A DNA stretch of 5,822 nt from Methanosalsum sp. (GTDB lineage: Archaea; Halobacteriota; Methanosarcinia; Methanosarcinales; Methanosarcinaceae): assembly GCA_007127385.1 (NCBI GenBank), contig SKZM01000056.1:1-5822 (forward strand). Direction: 5' to 3'. The translations under genes and the position numbers were made by a program. The notes beneath the pieces are model-generated. The model was not told the origin of the DNA, did not search any database, and saw nothing but the letters and a program-made list of their open reading frames with translations. Numbering within the stretch: position 1 is the first letter of the stretch; the number at the start of each line of letters is the position of its first letter. Positions 1-5,647 of this stretch are shown piece after piece.

Positions 1-336
1 AACTATCACTCCTATCCTGTGATCAATGAGAACAGGGAACTTGTTGGAACAATAGATCAGGACCTGATACTTGAAATCCTTGCTTTTGACCTGATCCCAA
101 AATCAGATCACACTCACCTGAATTTGATAAGATCAATGGGAGAGGATGCCGCCAGCATAATGATACCTCATCCAATGACAATACCCCTTGATACAAATTT
201 GCCGGAGCTTATCAAACTGATGCTGGAACATCATACATACGGAGTTTATGTTATTGATAAGGAACAAAAACTTGCGGGTATGATCTCAAAAAATGATATC
301 ATACATAAAATAGTAGCAATGAAAGATATTACATAA
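1..336 (+). CDS. CBS-domain protein, 3' end only (5' end outside window)
   Basis: The frame is open from base 1 to a TAA at 334-336, giving 111 residues; the true start lies off the left edge. A GTG at 19 could be read as a start but falls inside a conserved motif, so it is not one. Residues 3-20 (HSYPVINENRELVGTI) are the end of one CBS motif, and residues about 50-106 form a complete second CBS motif, beginning ASIMIPHPMTI and ending with the typical VYVIDKEQKLAGMISKNDI strand-turn-strand-helix. Paired CBS motifs form a Bateman module, which in known proteins binds adenosine nucleotides (AMP, ATP, S-adenosylmethionine) and regulates an attached enzyme, channel or transcription factor. The partner domain, if any, is not visible, so the regulated function cannot be named. 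The protein ends six residues after the second motif, so no C-terminal effector domain exists. It converges with the acetyltransferase gene, with only 10 bp between the stop codons. Confidence 0.9.
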   Translation, partial: NYHSYPVINENRELVGTIDQDLILEILAFDLIPKSDHTHLNLIRSMGEDAASIMIPHPMTIPLDTNLPELIKLMLEHHTYGVYVIDKEQKLAGMISKNDIIHKIVAMKDIT

Positions 337-360
337 AATCATTTAATCATTGATTTTTTT
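335..360. terminator. Hairpin plus T-run between convergent genes, probably bidirectional
   Basis: AAAATCA (335-341) and TGATTTT (351-357) are inverted arms of 7 bp around a 9-nt loop. On the + strand the right arm runs into seven T residues (354-360), which suits termination of the CBS gene; oligo-T tracts are the main intrinsic terminator in archaea. The left arm gives a short T4 tract on the - strand for the acetyltransferase transcript. The element overlaps both stop codons, which is compact but plausible. The stem is A/T-rich and weak, so the T-run may matter more than the hairpin. Confidence 0.5.
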
Positions 361-1231
361 GCGGAAGAAAATAGCGCTCCTTTTTACAGTTAGAACATAT
401 AATAGAGATACCTTTCCTCCCACCTTTTATCAGATATTTTTTTGCATACAGTGTTCCGCACTGACAGGGAGATTTCATCTTCTGCACCCCAAGATATTTC
501 CCCCCGGTATTCCGGCCAGAAATTACGGTTTTCTTAACCTCTTCTGCTCCTGAACTTTTTTCACTGCAAGCATATCCATATCTTAAGTTTTCTCCTTCGA
601 AAGCATTGTTATTTGTAGAAGATATATTTCTTTTGCGGATAGCTTCCCTCTTTTTTATTTCAGCTATTTCATCCATAAAAAGCTCATTGGTACACTGAGA
701 AATATTTTTTGTAAATACGGTTATTCCATCAACTGGTCTTATTGAATTCTCCTTGCCAACATGAAGAGCCATATACCCTGGATGATTACTTAGTTCAATG
801 GGACTATCATCCTGCGTTGAACTGAACCTGAGGGAGCTGAAAAAGCGTTTTGCACTCTCATTAACCGGTTTTGTGATTATGTACCCAACAAGTATCATCG
901 AAGATAAAAGGAAAAGTACCTTACCGATTCCTTTTCGCTTTATATTGGGATGTACTTCAATACCACGCAGAACCGATACAGGGCCAACATCTTTTGAGCA
1001 GTCGTTCCATCTTTCGTTCATTACCCAGCCAATGATCGTGCCCTTAAAAACAGCAACTATTAACAGAATATTCTTTCTCCTCAGCCAGCTCTTGAAATTG
1101 GCAACATAATCTGACATCCCGAGATGTTTTTTAAAATATACGTATTCGCCTATTCTGAACTTATCTATATCTGCAGGATTCTCCAGCCTGTAGAATATTA
1201 TTCCGTTTTCAGATCTTGCAAGTTCTTTCAT
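347..1231 (-). CDS. GNAT-family N-acetyltransferase with C-terminal zinc-ribbon-like Cys cluster
   Basis: The 294-residue protein starts at the ATG at 1231 and ends in TGA at 347-349. Residues about 1-160 look like a GNAT fold: a hydrophobic strand (LLIVAVFKGTIIGWV, 56-70), then motif A with the acetyl-CoA pyrophosphate loop at 90-103 (IEVHPNIKRKGIG, the R/Q-x-x-G-x-G/A signature), then an NESAKRFFSSLRF segment (124-136) like the usual N-x-x-A-x-x-F-Y-x-x-x-G-F of motif B. GNAT enzymes transfer acetyl from acetyl-CoA to an amine; the substrate here cannot be read from sequence. Residues 165-250 are hydrophilic and look like a linker. The C-terminus holds Cys256-x-Cys258 and Cys279-x-x-Cys282 with basic residues between them, suggesting a small zinc-binding module that could contact nucleic acid or protein. 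No strong Shine-Dalgarno is visible; GATGGTAA upstream is only a partial match. The protein is probably cytoplasmic: no signal peptide or membrane helix is seen. The 93-bp gap to the upstream deacetylase leaves open whether they share a transcript. Confidence 0.8.
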   Translation of the reverse strand: MKELARSENGIIFYRLENPADIDKFRIGEYVYFKKHLGMSDYVANFKSWLRRKNILLIVAVFKGTIIGWVMNERWNDCSKDVGPVSVLRGIEVHPNIKRKGIGKVLFLLSSMILVGYIITKPVNESAKRFFSSLRFSSTQDDSPIELSNHPGYMALHVGKENSIRPVDGITVFTKNISQCTNELFMDEIAEIKKREAIRKRNISSTNNNAFEGENLRYGYACSEKSSGAEEVKKTVISGRNTGGKYLGVQKMKSPCQCGTLYAKKYLIKGGRKGISIICSNCKKERYFLPQKNQ

Positions 1232-1324
1232 AGTACTTTACCATCTATTTTATTTTCGTCAATTCAGATACATACTGATCTCTGATACTGACAACATCGG
1301 TAACTTTATCATATTATTTTGGAA

Positions 1325-2818
1325 CTATTTTATTGAGAATAGTTCTTTCACATCTGCTATGTTTTTCTGTGCTTTTTGATATATTTTCTTCTGAATACCC
1401 AGCTCATACTGGGAAAATATATCACTTTCATTTATTGGATTTTTTCTGCCAAGTAAAGATGAAAGAATACTATGACAAAGCTGTCCATTGAATCTATGAT
1501 ATCCGCCTTCCAGAAGTAGAGTAAAATCAACACTCAGGCTATCCCTGAGAATCTTTCCTATCTGATAATAGCCTTCTGCTGTAAGCTTCAGTTTATTGTT
1601 CTTTTCCTGGTAATAGCCATCAAAGCCACAGCAGCATATAACAAAATCCGGGGAGAATCTGTTGATAAGTGGTATGATCACCTCTTTAAAAGCCATTATA
1701 TATTCTTCATCACCTGATCCCTGAGGCATTTCAATATTTGCAGTAAAGCCTTTTCCTGCACCTTCACCGGTCTGATCAATAAATCCTGTTCGGGGATAAT
1801 AATCAGCAGGATCCCGGTGGATAGATACGGTCATAACCGTTGGATCACTGTAGAAGATATCCATTGTTCCGTTTCCTGCATGTGCATCCCAGTCAAGAAT
1901 CAGGATTTTCTTTAACCCTTTGACCTGCTGGAGATATCTTGCAAGAACTGCAGCATTGTTGAACATACAGAATCCACTATATTTATCAGAACCCGCGTGA
2001 TGACCTGGAGGACGTATAAGTGCAAACGAACACAGATAATTCTCATCAATTACAAGTTCAGCTGCCTTAATAGCACCACCGGCAGCCATTAGTGCGATTT
2101 CATACGACTGTGGAGTGATATATGTGCTGTCTCCCAGAAATCCACCGCCCTTTGATGCATACGAGCGGATAAAGTCAACGTATGAAGACGTATGAACGCG
2201 TAAAATGTCTCTTTCACGTGCCATCTCAAACCGGGTAAAAAGTTCGAATTTATCATCTTCAAATATCCGGTTTTTTTTTAGATACCAGTAAGCATCAGTC
2301 AGTCGTTGAGGTCTTTCAGGACTCTCCATTCCAAGACAGACGGATGAATGGGCTTCATGATCTGTGTTATATATCAGAGCTATTTTTTGCGTATCCGATT
2401 TGTTTAAATAATCTGAGTTTATGATCTTTTCTTGTTTAGTTTTTTCAGGGGTACCAGAAATTTCAGTTTCTTTAACAGGAAAAGAAATATCTGAACTTGA
2501 CTTTTTTTCCTGTGGATTTTTCAGAAGGCAGGAATTATTCTCTGGATCCATCCCTGTATTTTCATCCTCTGTTCCATTACTGAAAATATCCTCAATCGAA
2601 ATTTTTTCCTTCCTGCCCATTTTACTACTGCATAGAGAGGTTTTCTTTCTAGGGATATCCTTAGCTGTTACTTCATCTACCGGATTATCCAATTTAATAC
2701 TGGCAGATTCATATTCAATCTCATCAAATTGGGATATAGCCAGATCATTGATCTTTTTTAAAATATCATTCTTTTTATTTATCTGACCCATACGATCCTC
2801 ATCCGTATAATCTGACAT
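1325..2818 (-). CDS. Histone deacetylase-family amidohydrolase (class II / acetylpolyamine type) with long charged N-terminal extension
   Basis: From the ATG at 2818 the protein has 497 residues; an in-frame TTG at 2848 would overlap the upstream gene and is less likely, while an ATG at 2791 (488 residues) has the better ribosome site. The catalytic domain spans about 144-458. It shows ESPERPQRL (165-173), RPPGHH (269-274, the tandem active-site His pair), GFCMFNNAAV (282-291), DWDAHAGNGT (309-318) with zinc ligands Asp311 and His313, GFD with the third zinc ligand Asp400, and EGGYH with the catalytic Tyr440. All catalytic residues are therefore present, so it should be a zinc-dependent deacetylase; known relatives act on acetyl-lysine, acetylpolyamines or other N-acetyl groups. 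Two motifs differ from the common form: DxDxHH reads DWDAHA, and the usual SAGFDAH reads CCCGFDGYY. Residues 1-143 are rich in K, E, S, N and D, without a recognisable fold, and are an addition to the usual 340-370-residue family length. No signal peptide is seen. It begins 11 bp after the lipoprotein gene, so the two are probably co-transcribed. Confidence 0.92.
   Translation of the reverse strand: MSDYTDEDRMGQINKKNDILKKINDLAISQFDEIEYESASIKLDNPVDEVTAKDIPRKKTSLCSSKMGRKEKISIEDIFSNGTEDENTGMDPENNSCLLKNPQEKKSSSDISFPVKETEISGTPEKTKQEKIINSDYLNKSDTQKIALIYNTDHEAHSSVCLGMESPERPQRLTDAYWYLKKNRIFEDDKFELFTRFEMARERDILRVHTSSYVDFIRSYASKGGGFLGDSTYITPQSYEIALMAAGGAIKAAELVIDENYLCSFALIRPPGHHAGSDKYSGFCMFNNAAVLARYLQQVKGLKKILILDWDAHAGNGTMDIFYSDPTVMTVSIHRDPADYYPRTGFIDQTGEGAGKGFTANIEMPQGSGDEEYIMAFKEVIIPLINRFSPDFVICCCGFDGYYQEKNNKLKLTAEGYYQIGKILRDSLSVDFTLLLEGGYHRFNGQLCHSILSSLLGRKNPINESDIFSQYELGIQKKIYQKAQKNIADVKELFSIK
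2794..2800 (-). promoter_or_regulatory. Shine-Dalgarno candidate for an internal deacetylase start
   Basis: On the - strand GAGGATC lies just before the in-frame ATG at 2791, with the GAGG core 5 nt from the start codon. That spacing matches the AGGTG of the gene upstream. The ATG at 2818 has no comparable motif (CAGGG directly abuts it). This makes ATG 2791 a serious alternative start, which would shorten the protein by nine residues without touching the catalytic domain. Confidence 0.4.
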
Positions 2819-2829
2819 CCCTGCAAATA

Positions 2830-3816
2830 TCAACTGGTCTGAACCCAAACCGGATCATCAATGACAGATATATATTTTGAACCTGTATACTCAAACACGA
2901 CCCGGGTCTCCTCAATAGAGTTCCAGCCAGAAACTTTGGGTTTTATCTTCCAGGTCCTTTTTACAGTTTCACCTGGCTGAATTGTTCCAAAGCTTAGAAC
3001 CGGATTCATAATAGCAATTGTAGGTGAGATCTTTGCTGCGATCATTACATTTGAATAAGGTTGATTTGAAAAGTTCTTGATCCAGACATCAATAGATGAT
3101 TCCTTCCCGACAGTATTGTTCTTTGAAGGCATGATCCGGATGAATTTTTTAACAGCTTCCTTTTGGACAGGAGTTGCATTGGTGGCATTAAAAGCAGGTT
3201 TTTTTGATCTGGACCCTTTCTCTTTTCGGTTCAGATATATTCCTGCACCAAACATCATTACTGAAAGCCCAAATATCACACCTGCATTTTCTGCAATCGT
3301 ATCAATGGGTGTCCTTTCAATTATGACAGCATCAATTTCTTCCTGGGTTATGAACATCGGACCATCAAAGGATACCCGTGTTATGATCCATCCGGAGCCA
3401 TATCTTTGAAGCTTGAAGTATATTTCCTTTTCAATTTCCCCGGTTTGTCTGCCTACTGCATTAAACTGGAGAAGAGTACATTCAGCAGTAACCACTGCCA
3501 TAGTCTCTTCTACTTCGATCTCTATGATCTCAACATTATCTATTCCCCCTCTGACAAATCCATTGTTTCTCATTTCAACTTCAATGCTTGCCGGTGCGAG
3601 AAGTCGGGTAGTCCCAATACTTGCCTCCGGAGAAAAGTCACGACCACCTGCCATCATAAAGGCTTCCTGAAACTCGCCTTCATTAGCAGCATTTAGAAAG
3701 TCCCTGACCTTCTGTTCCACTTCACCATCGGGACTGGAATCAGAACCAATACATCCCACCGACATGAGTGAAAATAAAATGATTGAAACAATAATAATGA
3801 AGTTTTTGATTTTCAT
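2830..3816 (-). CDS. Predicted lipoprotein: NTF2-like domain, one transmembrane helix, C-terminal beta-rich (CARDB/Ig-like) domain
   Basis: The 328-residue protein starts at the ATG at 3816, which is preceded by an AGGTG ribosome site. Residues 1-22 are a lipoprotein signal: MKIK, a hydrophobic core, then the lipobox SVGC with Cys22 as the probable lipid-modified residue. Residues about 30-150 (EVEQKVRDFLNAANEGEF, then alternating strands to GSGWIITRV) look like the NTF2-like/DUF4878 type of small alpha+beta domain found in many secreted proteins. Residues 176-195 form a clear transmembrane helix followed by a strongly basic stretch (NRKEKGSRSKK, 196-206). Residues about 222-328 are beta-rich, with the pattern SIDVWIKNFSNQPYSNV and FGTIQPGETVKRTWKIKP typical of CARDB-like or other Ig-like adhesion folds. 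The function is unknown. By the positive-inside rule the last domain should be cytoplasmic, which is odd for this fold. It lies 24 bp after the EF-hand gene and 11 bp before the deacetylase, suggesting one operon. Confidence 0.75.
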   Translation of the reverse strand: MKIKNFIIIVSIILFSLMSVGCIGSDSSPDGEVEQKVRDFLNAANEGEFQEAFMMAGGRDFSPEASIGTTRLLAPASIEVEMRNNGFVRGGIDNVEIIEIEVEETMAVVTAECTLLQFNAVGRQTGEIEKEIYFKLQRYGSGWIITRVSFDGPMFITQEEIDAVIIERTPIDTIAENAGVIFGLSVMMFGAGIYLNRKEKGSRSKKPAFNATNATPVQKEAVKKFIRIMPSKNNTVGKESSIDVWIKNFSNQPYSNVMIAAKISPTIAIMNPVLSFGTIQPGETVKRTWKIKPKVSGWNSIEETRVVFEYTGSKYISVIDDPVWVQTS

Positions 3817-3821
3817 TCAGG

Positions 3822-3826
3822 CACCT
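3822..3826 (-). promoter_or_regulatory. Shine-Dalgarno AGGTG of the lipoprotein gene
   Basis: AGGTG on the - strand lies 5 nt before the ATG at 3816 and matches the archaeal 16S rRNA 3' end complement (GGAGGTGATC). It sits in the 24-bp gap after the EF-hand gene's stop codon and supports this start and translation from a shared transcript. Confidence 0.6.
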
Positions 3827-3840
3827 GCGAATACTGAGTT

Positions 3841-4638
3841 TCAGTTATCTTTCTTTTTTTCCCTTTTGATCGAATAGGCTGCAAGAATTATGAGCATAAG
3901 CTGGATCAAGCCCAGAAAGGGAAGGAAATATGGATGTTCATAAAAGGCTTTTTTATGAATAGTGATACGGGTAGCATATTCAAATGAAGCCTGGTCATTT
4001 ATTGAAAAGGAGCTTATTCCGCTCTTACCTTTAAGAACATCCCTTTCCCCATCAGTAATCACCTGAGATTCATCCAGCCCCTGATAACTTATAATTTCAG
4101 TGTTTTTTGGAAGAATAATTTCCTTTTCTCTAATAAGGGGATGTCCCAGTATCCATATCCTGTGCTCACCGGCAGATAAGGAAGAAGTAAGTTCATAGTT
4201 TATCGTTGTCATGACAGATACATTACCATTGTCACTGGTATTGCCCTCTGCACCATCCAGCTCCATGGTCACAGAGACCAGGCTGAGCTCAGTATTTCCA
4301 TCATTGATTATAATGTATTCCCTGAAATCATCGGTCCTGATTTCAAGATAGTTATCTATAAAAGTATCGATCTCAGTTTCATTGATGTATCCATTACCAT
4401 CCAGGTCTATTGATCGTCTCAGATTGTCAGCATATTCTCCGGTATATTCTTCCTTAATATCAAATAAGATCTGATCGTTTTCTATATCAATATAATTGGA
4501 ATATGATGCACTGGAATGGACATCTGCTGAAATATCCATTTCCTCAGCTATTTCATTATCTGTAGCACCTGTAAGTAAGCCGGATGCAAGGAACATGATC
4601 AAAATTATTATCAGAAATATACGTTTTTTTGGATACAT
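3841..4638 (-). CDS. Secreted, membrane-anchored protein with a single EF-hand
   Basis: The 265-residue protein starts at the ATG at 4638; no clear Shine-Dalgarno is visible, but the signal peptide begins directly after it. Residues 1-25 (MYPKKR, hydrophobic core, LLTGA) form a signal peptide. Residues 78-89 (DLDGNGYINETE) are a canonical EF-hand loop with Asp78, Asp80, Asn82, Asn86 and the bidentate Glu89, so calcium binding is likely. Only one loop is present, so it either acts alone, as in some bacterial and archaeal surface proteins, or pairs in a dimer. Residues 105-230 are beta-rich and unrecognised, with possible N-glycosylation sites at Asn133 and Asn139. Residues about 236-256 form a transmembrane helix followed by KREKKKDN, placing the bulk outside the cell and a short tail inside. 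It lies 36 bp after the archaellin gene and 24 bp before the lipoprotein gene. The function is unknown; a role at the cell envelope is inferred from topology alone. Confidence 0.75.
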   Translation of the reverse strand: MYPKKRIFLIIILIMFLASGLLTGATDNEIAEEMDISADVHSSASYSNYIDIENDQILFDIKEEYTGEYADNLRRSIDLDGNGYINETEIDTFIDNYLEIRTDDFREYIIINDGNTELSLVSVTMELDGAEGNTSDNGNVSVMTTINYELTSSLSAGEHRIWILGHPLIREKEIILPKNTEIISYQGLDESQVITDGERDVLKGKSGISSFSINDQASFEYATRITIHKKAFYEHPYFLPFLGLIQLMLIILAAYSIKREKKKDN

Positions 4639-4674
4639 GCTTCATTGGATATATAAAGTATTCATTTATTAAAG

Positions 4675-5466
4675 TTATGGATACAGTCCTACGATTCTAT
4701 TGACACCATATGAAGAAGGCGTGTAAAAATTCAGGAATACATCAGGTCCATATTCTGATGATATGACAACCTGCATTCGGGTCCTTGGTTCAATTTCAAG
4801 TCCCGAGCTTTTAAGCTCGGTCTCATAGCCATAGAGACTATTGTAGCTGGATGCTTCATCTGATACTGTTGAAACATAGAAGGAGATCAGATCTCCTTTG
4901 TTCATCAGGGGATTATTCTGAGTAAATGAGCCGTCTTCATCCCTGAATTTATTAGCAGTAAAAAATATTTTTGAATTGTTCTCATTGACACCATGTATTT
5001 CTGTTGTTGAATTTATAAGGTGTTCCAGATTCGAACTGGCGCTTGCACCAAAATTGGCCATTGCCGTACCATAGATAGCATCATTACCTGCATAAACAAG
5101 AGTATTCGTATTTGAACCATCGGAAACTGTAATAATGGTCTGTCCTACATCCAGTTCCCTGGTACCAACATGAAGTCCAACATTGATCTTTAGAAGATCA
5201 ACAGTACTCGAAATACCTTCTGATGTACTGTTAGCCCTGTGTCCTTCGATGTTTCGGATCATAACATTGGAAGATACCTCATGGGATGCATGTGTTCCGG
5301 TCTGCGCAGCCTGCTCTTTAAGAACACCTGCAGTCTGGATCATTACAGCCGCAGCTACAGATGCAATAAGTATCATTGCAATGAATATAATAAGAGTCCC
5401 GATGCCGATCTGAGCACCAGTATCGTTTTTAAAAGCGCAGCTGCTCCTCTGTTTCAAGCCATTCAT
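4675..5466 (-). CDS. flaB: Archaellin (archaeal flagellin), major-filament-type subunit
   Basis: From the ATG at 5466 the protein has 263 residues; the frame extends to a TTG at 5472, which adds only two residues. A TTG at 5457, 9 nt after GAGGATG, is a third possibility. The N-terminus is a class III signal peptide: a short basic leader ending KNDTG, then AQIGIGTLIIFIAMILIASVAAAV. Prepilin-peptidase (FlaK/PibD) cleavage is expected between Gly17 and Ala18, after which the hydrophobic helix packs into the filament core. The conserved helix end, ..AAQTGTHASHEVSSNVMIRNIEGHR, is also typical. Residues from about 85 to the end are the beta-rich outer domain, ending in GVNRIVGLYP. Possible N-glycosylation sites lie at Asn79, Asn152 and Asn163. 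Archaellins assemble the archaellum, a rotating filament outside the cell. A second archaellin lies directly upstream. No fla accessory or motor genes (flaC-J) follow on the downstream side, so they must be beyond the right edge or elsewhere. Confidence 0.95.
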   Translation of the reverse strand: MNGLKQRSSCAFKNDTGAQIGIGTLIIFIAMILIASVAAAVMIQTAGVLKEQAAQTGTHASHEVSSNVMIRNIEGHRANSTSEGISSTVDLLKINVGLHVGTRELDVGQTIITVSDGSNTNTLVYAGNDAIYGTAMANFGASASSNLEHLINSTTEIHGVNENNSKIFFTANKFRDEDGSFTQNNPLMNKGDLISFYVSTVSDEASSYNSLYGYETELKSSGLEIEPRTRMQVVISSEYGPDVFLNFYTPSSYGVNRIVGLYP

Positions 5467-5505
5467 CCTCAATTGTTGATGTTATAAATTAAACTGGTTA
5501 AGATA

Positions 5506-5515
5506 GAATATAAAC
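5506..5515 (-). promoter_or_regulatory. TATA box (box A) of the archaellin gene
   Basis: On the - strand GTTTATATTC matches the archaeal box A consensus (TTTATATA-like) and is preceded by an A-rich ATAAA that could serve as the BRE. Transcription would be expected to start about 25 nt downstream, near 5485, giving a leader of roughly 20 nt before the ATG at 5466. A second AT-rich stretch (AATTTATAA, 5482-5490) is too close to the start codon to be the box of this gene. Having its own promoter fits the terminator found just upstream. Confidence 0.5.
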
Positions 5516-5611
5516 TTTATGAAAAATATTTTGACATTGATGCAGAATAAATCCTGTTTGTAGACAGATTTTCAATTAAAAGATCAAAATCAATCAAATA
5601 AATAAAAGATG

Positions 5612-5635
5612 TTGTTTCCAAAAAAATGGAAACAA
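5612..5635 (-). terminator. Hairpin terminator after the upstream archaellin
   Basis: TTGTTTCCA (5612-5620) and TGGAAACAA (5627-5635) form a perfect 9-bp inverted repeat with a 6-nt loop. In the - strand transcript it begins 12 nt after the stop codon of the upstream archaellin, is preceded by T5, has a U-only loop, and is followed by a T-rich stretch (CTTTTATTTATTTG). This fits termination or partial termination between the two archaellin genes, or a 3'-end stabilising hairpin for an abundant mRNA. The 180-bp gap between the two genes holds this element and the TATA box; nothing else is seen there. Confidence 0.65.
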
Positions 5636-5647
5636 AAAGTTAAAACT

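Noticed and set aside
798..1109. Open frame of 103 codons on the + strand inside the acetyltransferase gene
   Set aside because: It is antisense to a well-supported GNAT domain, and its product shows no recognisable motif. The other + strand frames inside - strand genes (near 350-553, 2421-2786, 3077-3696 and 5183-5487) were rejected for the same reason.
1272..1291. Direct repeat ATACTGA spaced 13 bp in the gap between deacetylase and acetyltransferase
   Set aside because: Two 7-bp copies in AT-rich DNA are too weak to call an operator, and no clear box A lies at a matching distance from the ATG at 1231.
2819..2848. TTG start at 2848 for the deacetylase, overlapping the lipoprotein gene by 19 bp
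   Set aside because: An ATG lies 30 bp downstream, after the lipoprotein stop codon, and TTG offers no better ribosome site.
4649..4658. TATA-like CTTTATATAT on the - strand just before the EF-hand gene
   Set aside because: It is a good box A match, but its centre is only about 15 nt from the ATG at 4638, so transcription would begin inside the gene. It could only work if a later start were used, which would remove the signal peptide's basic end. Kept out of the feature list.
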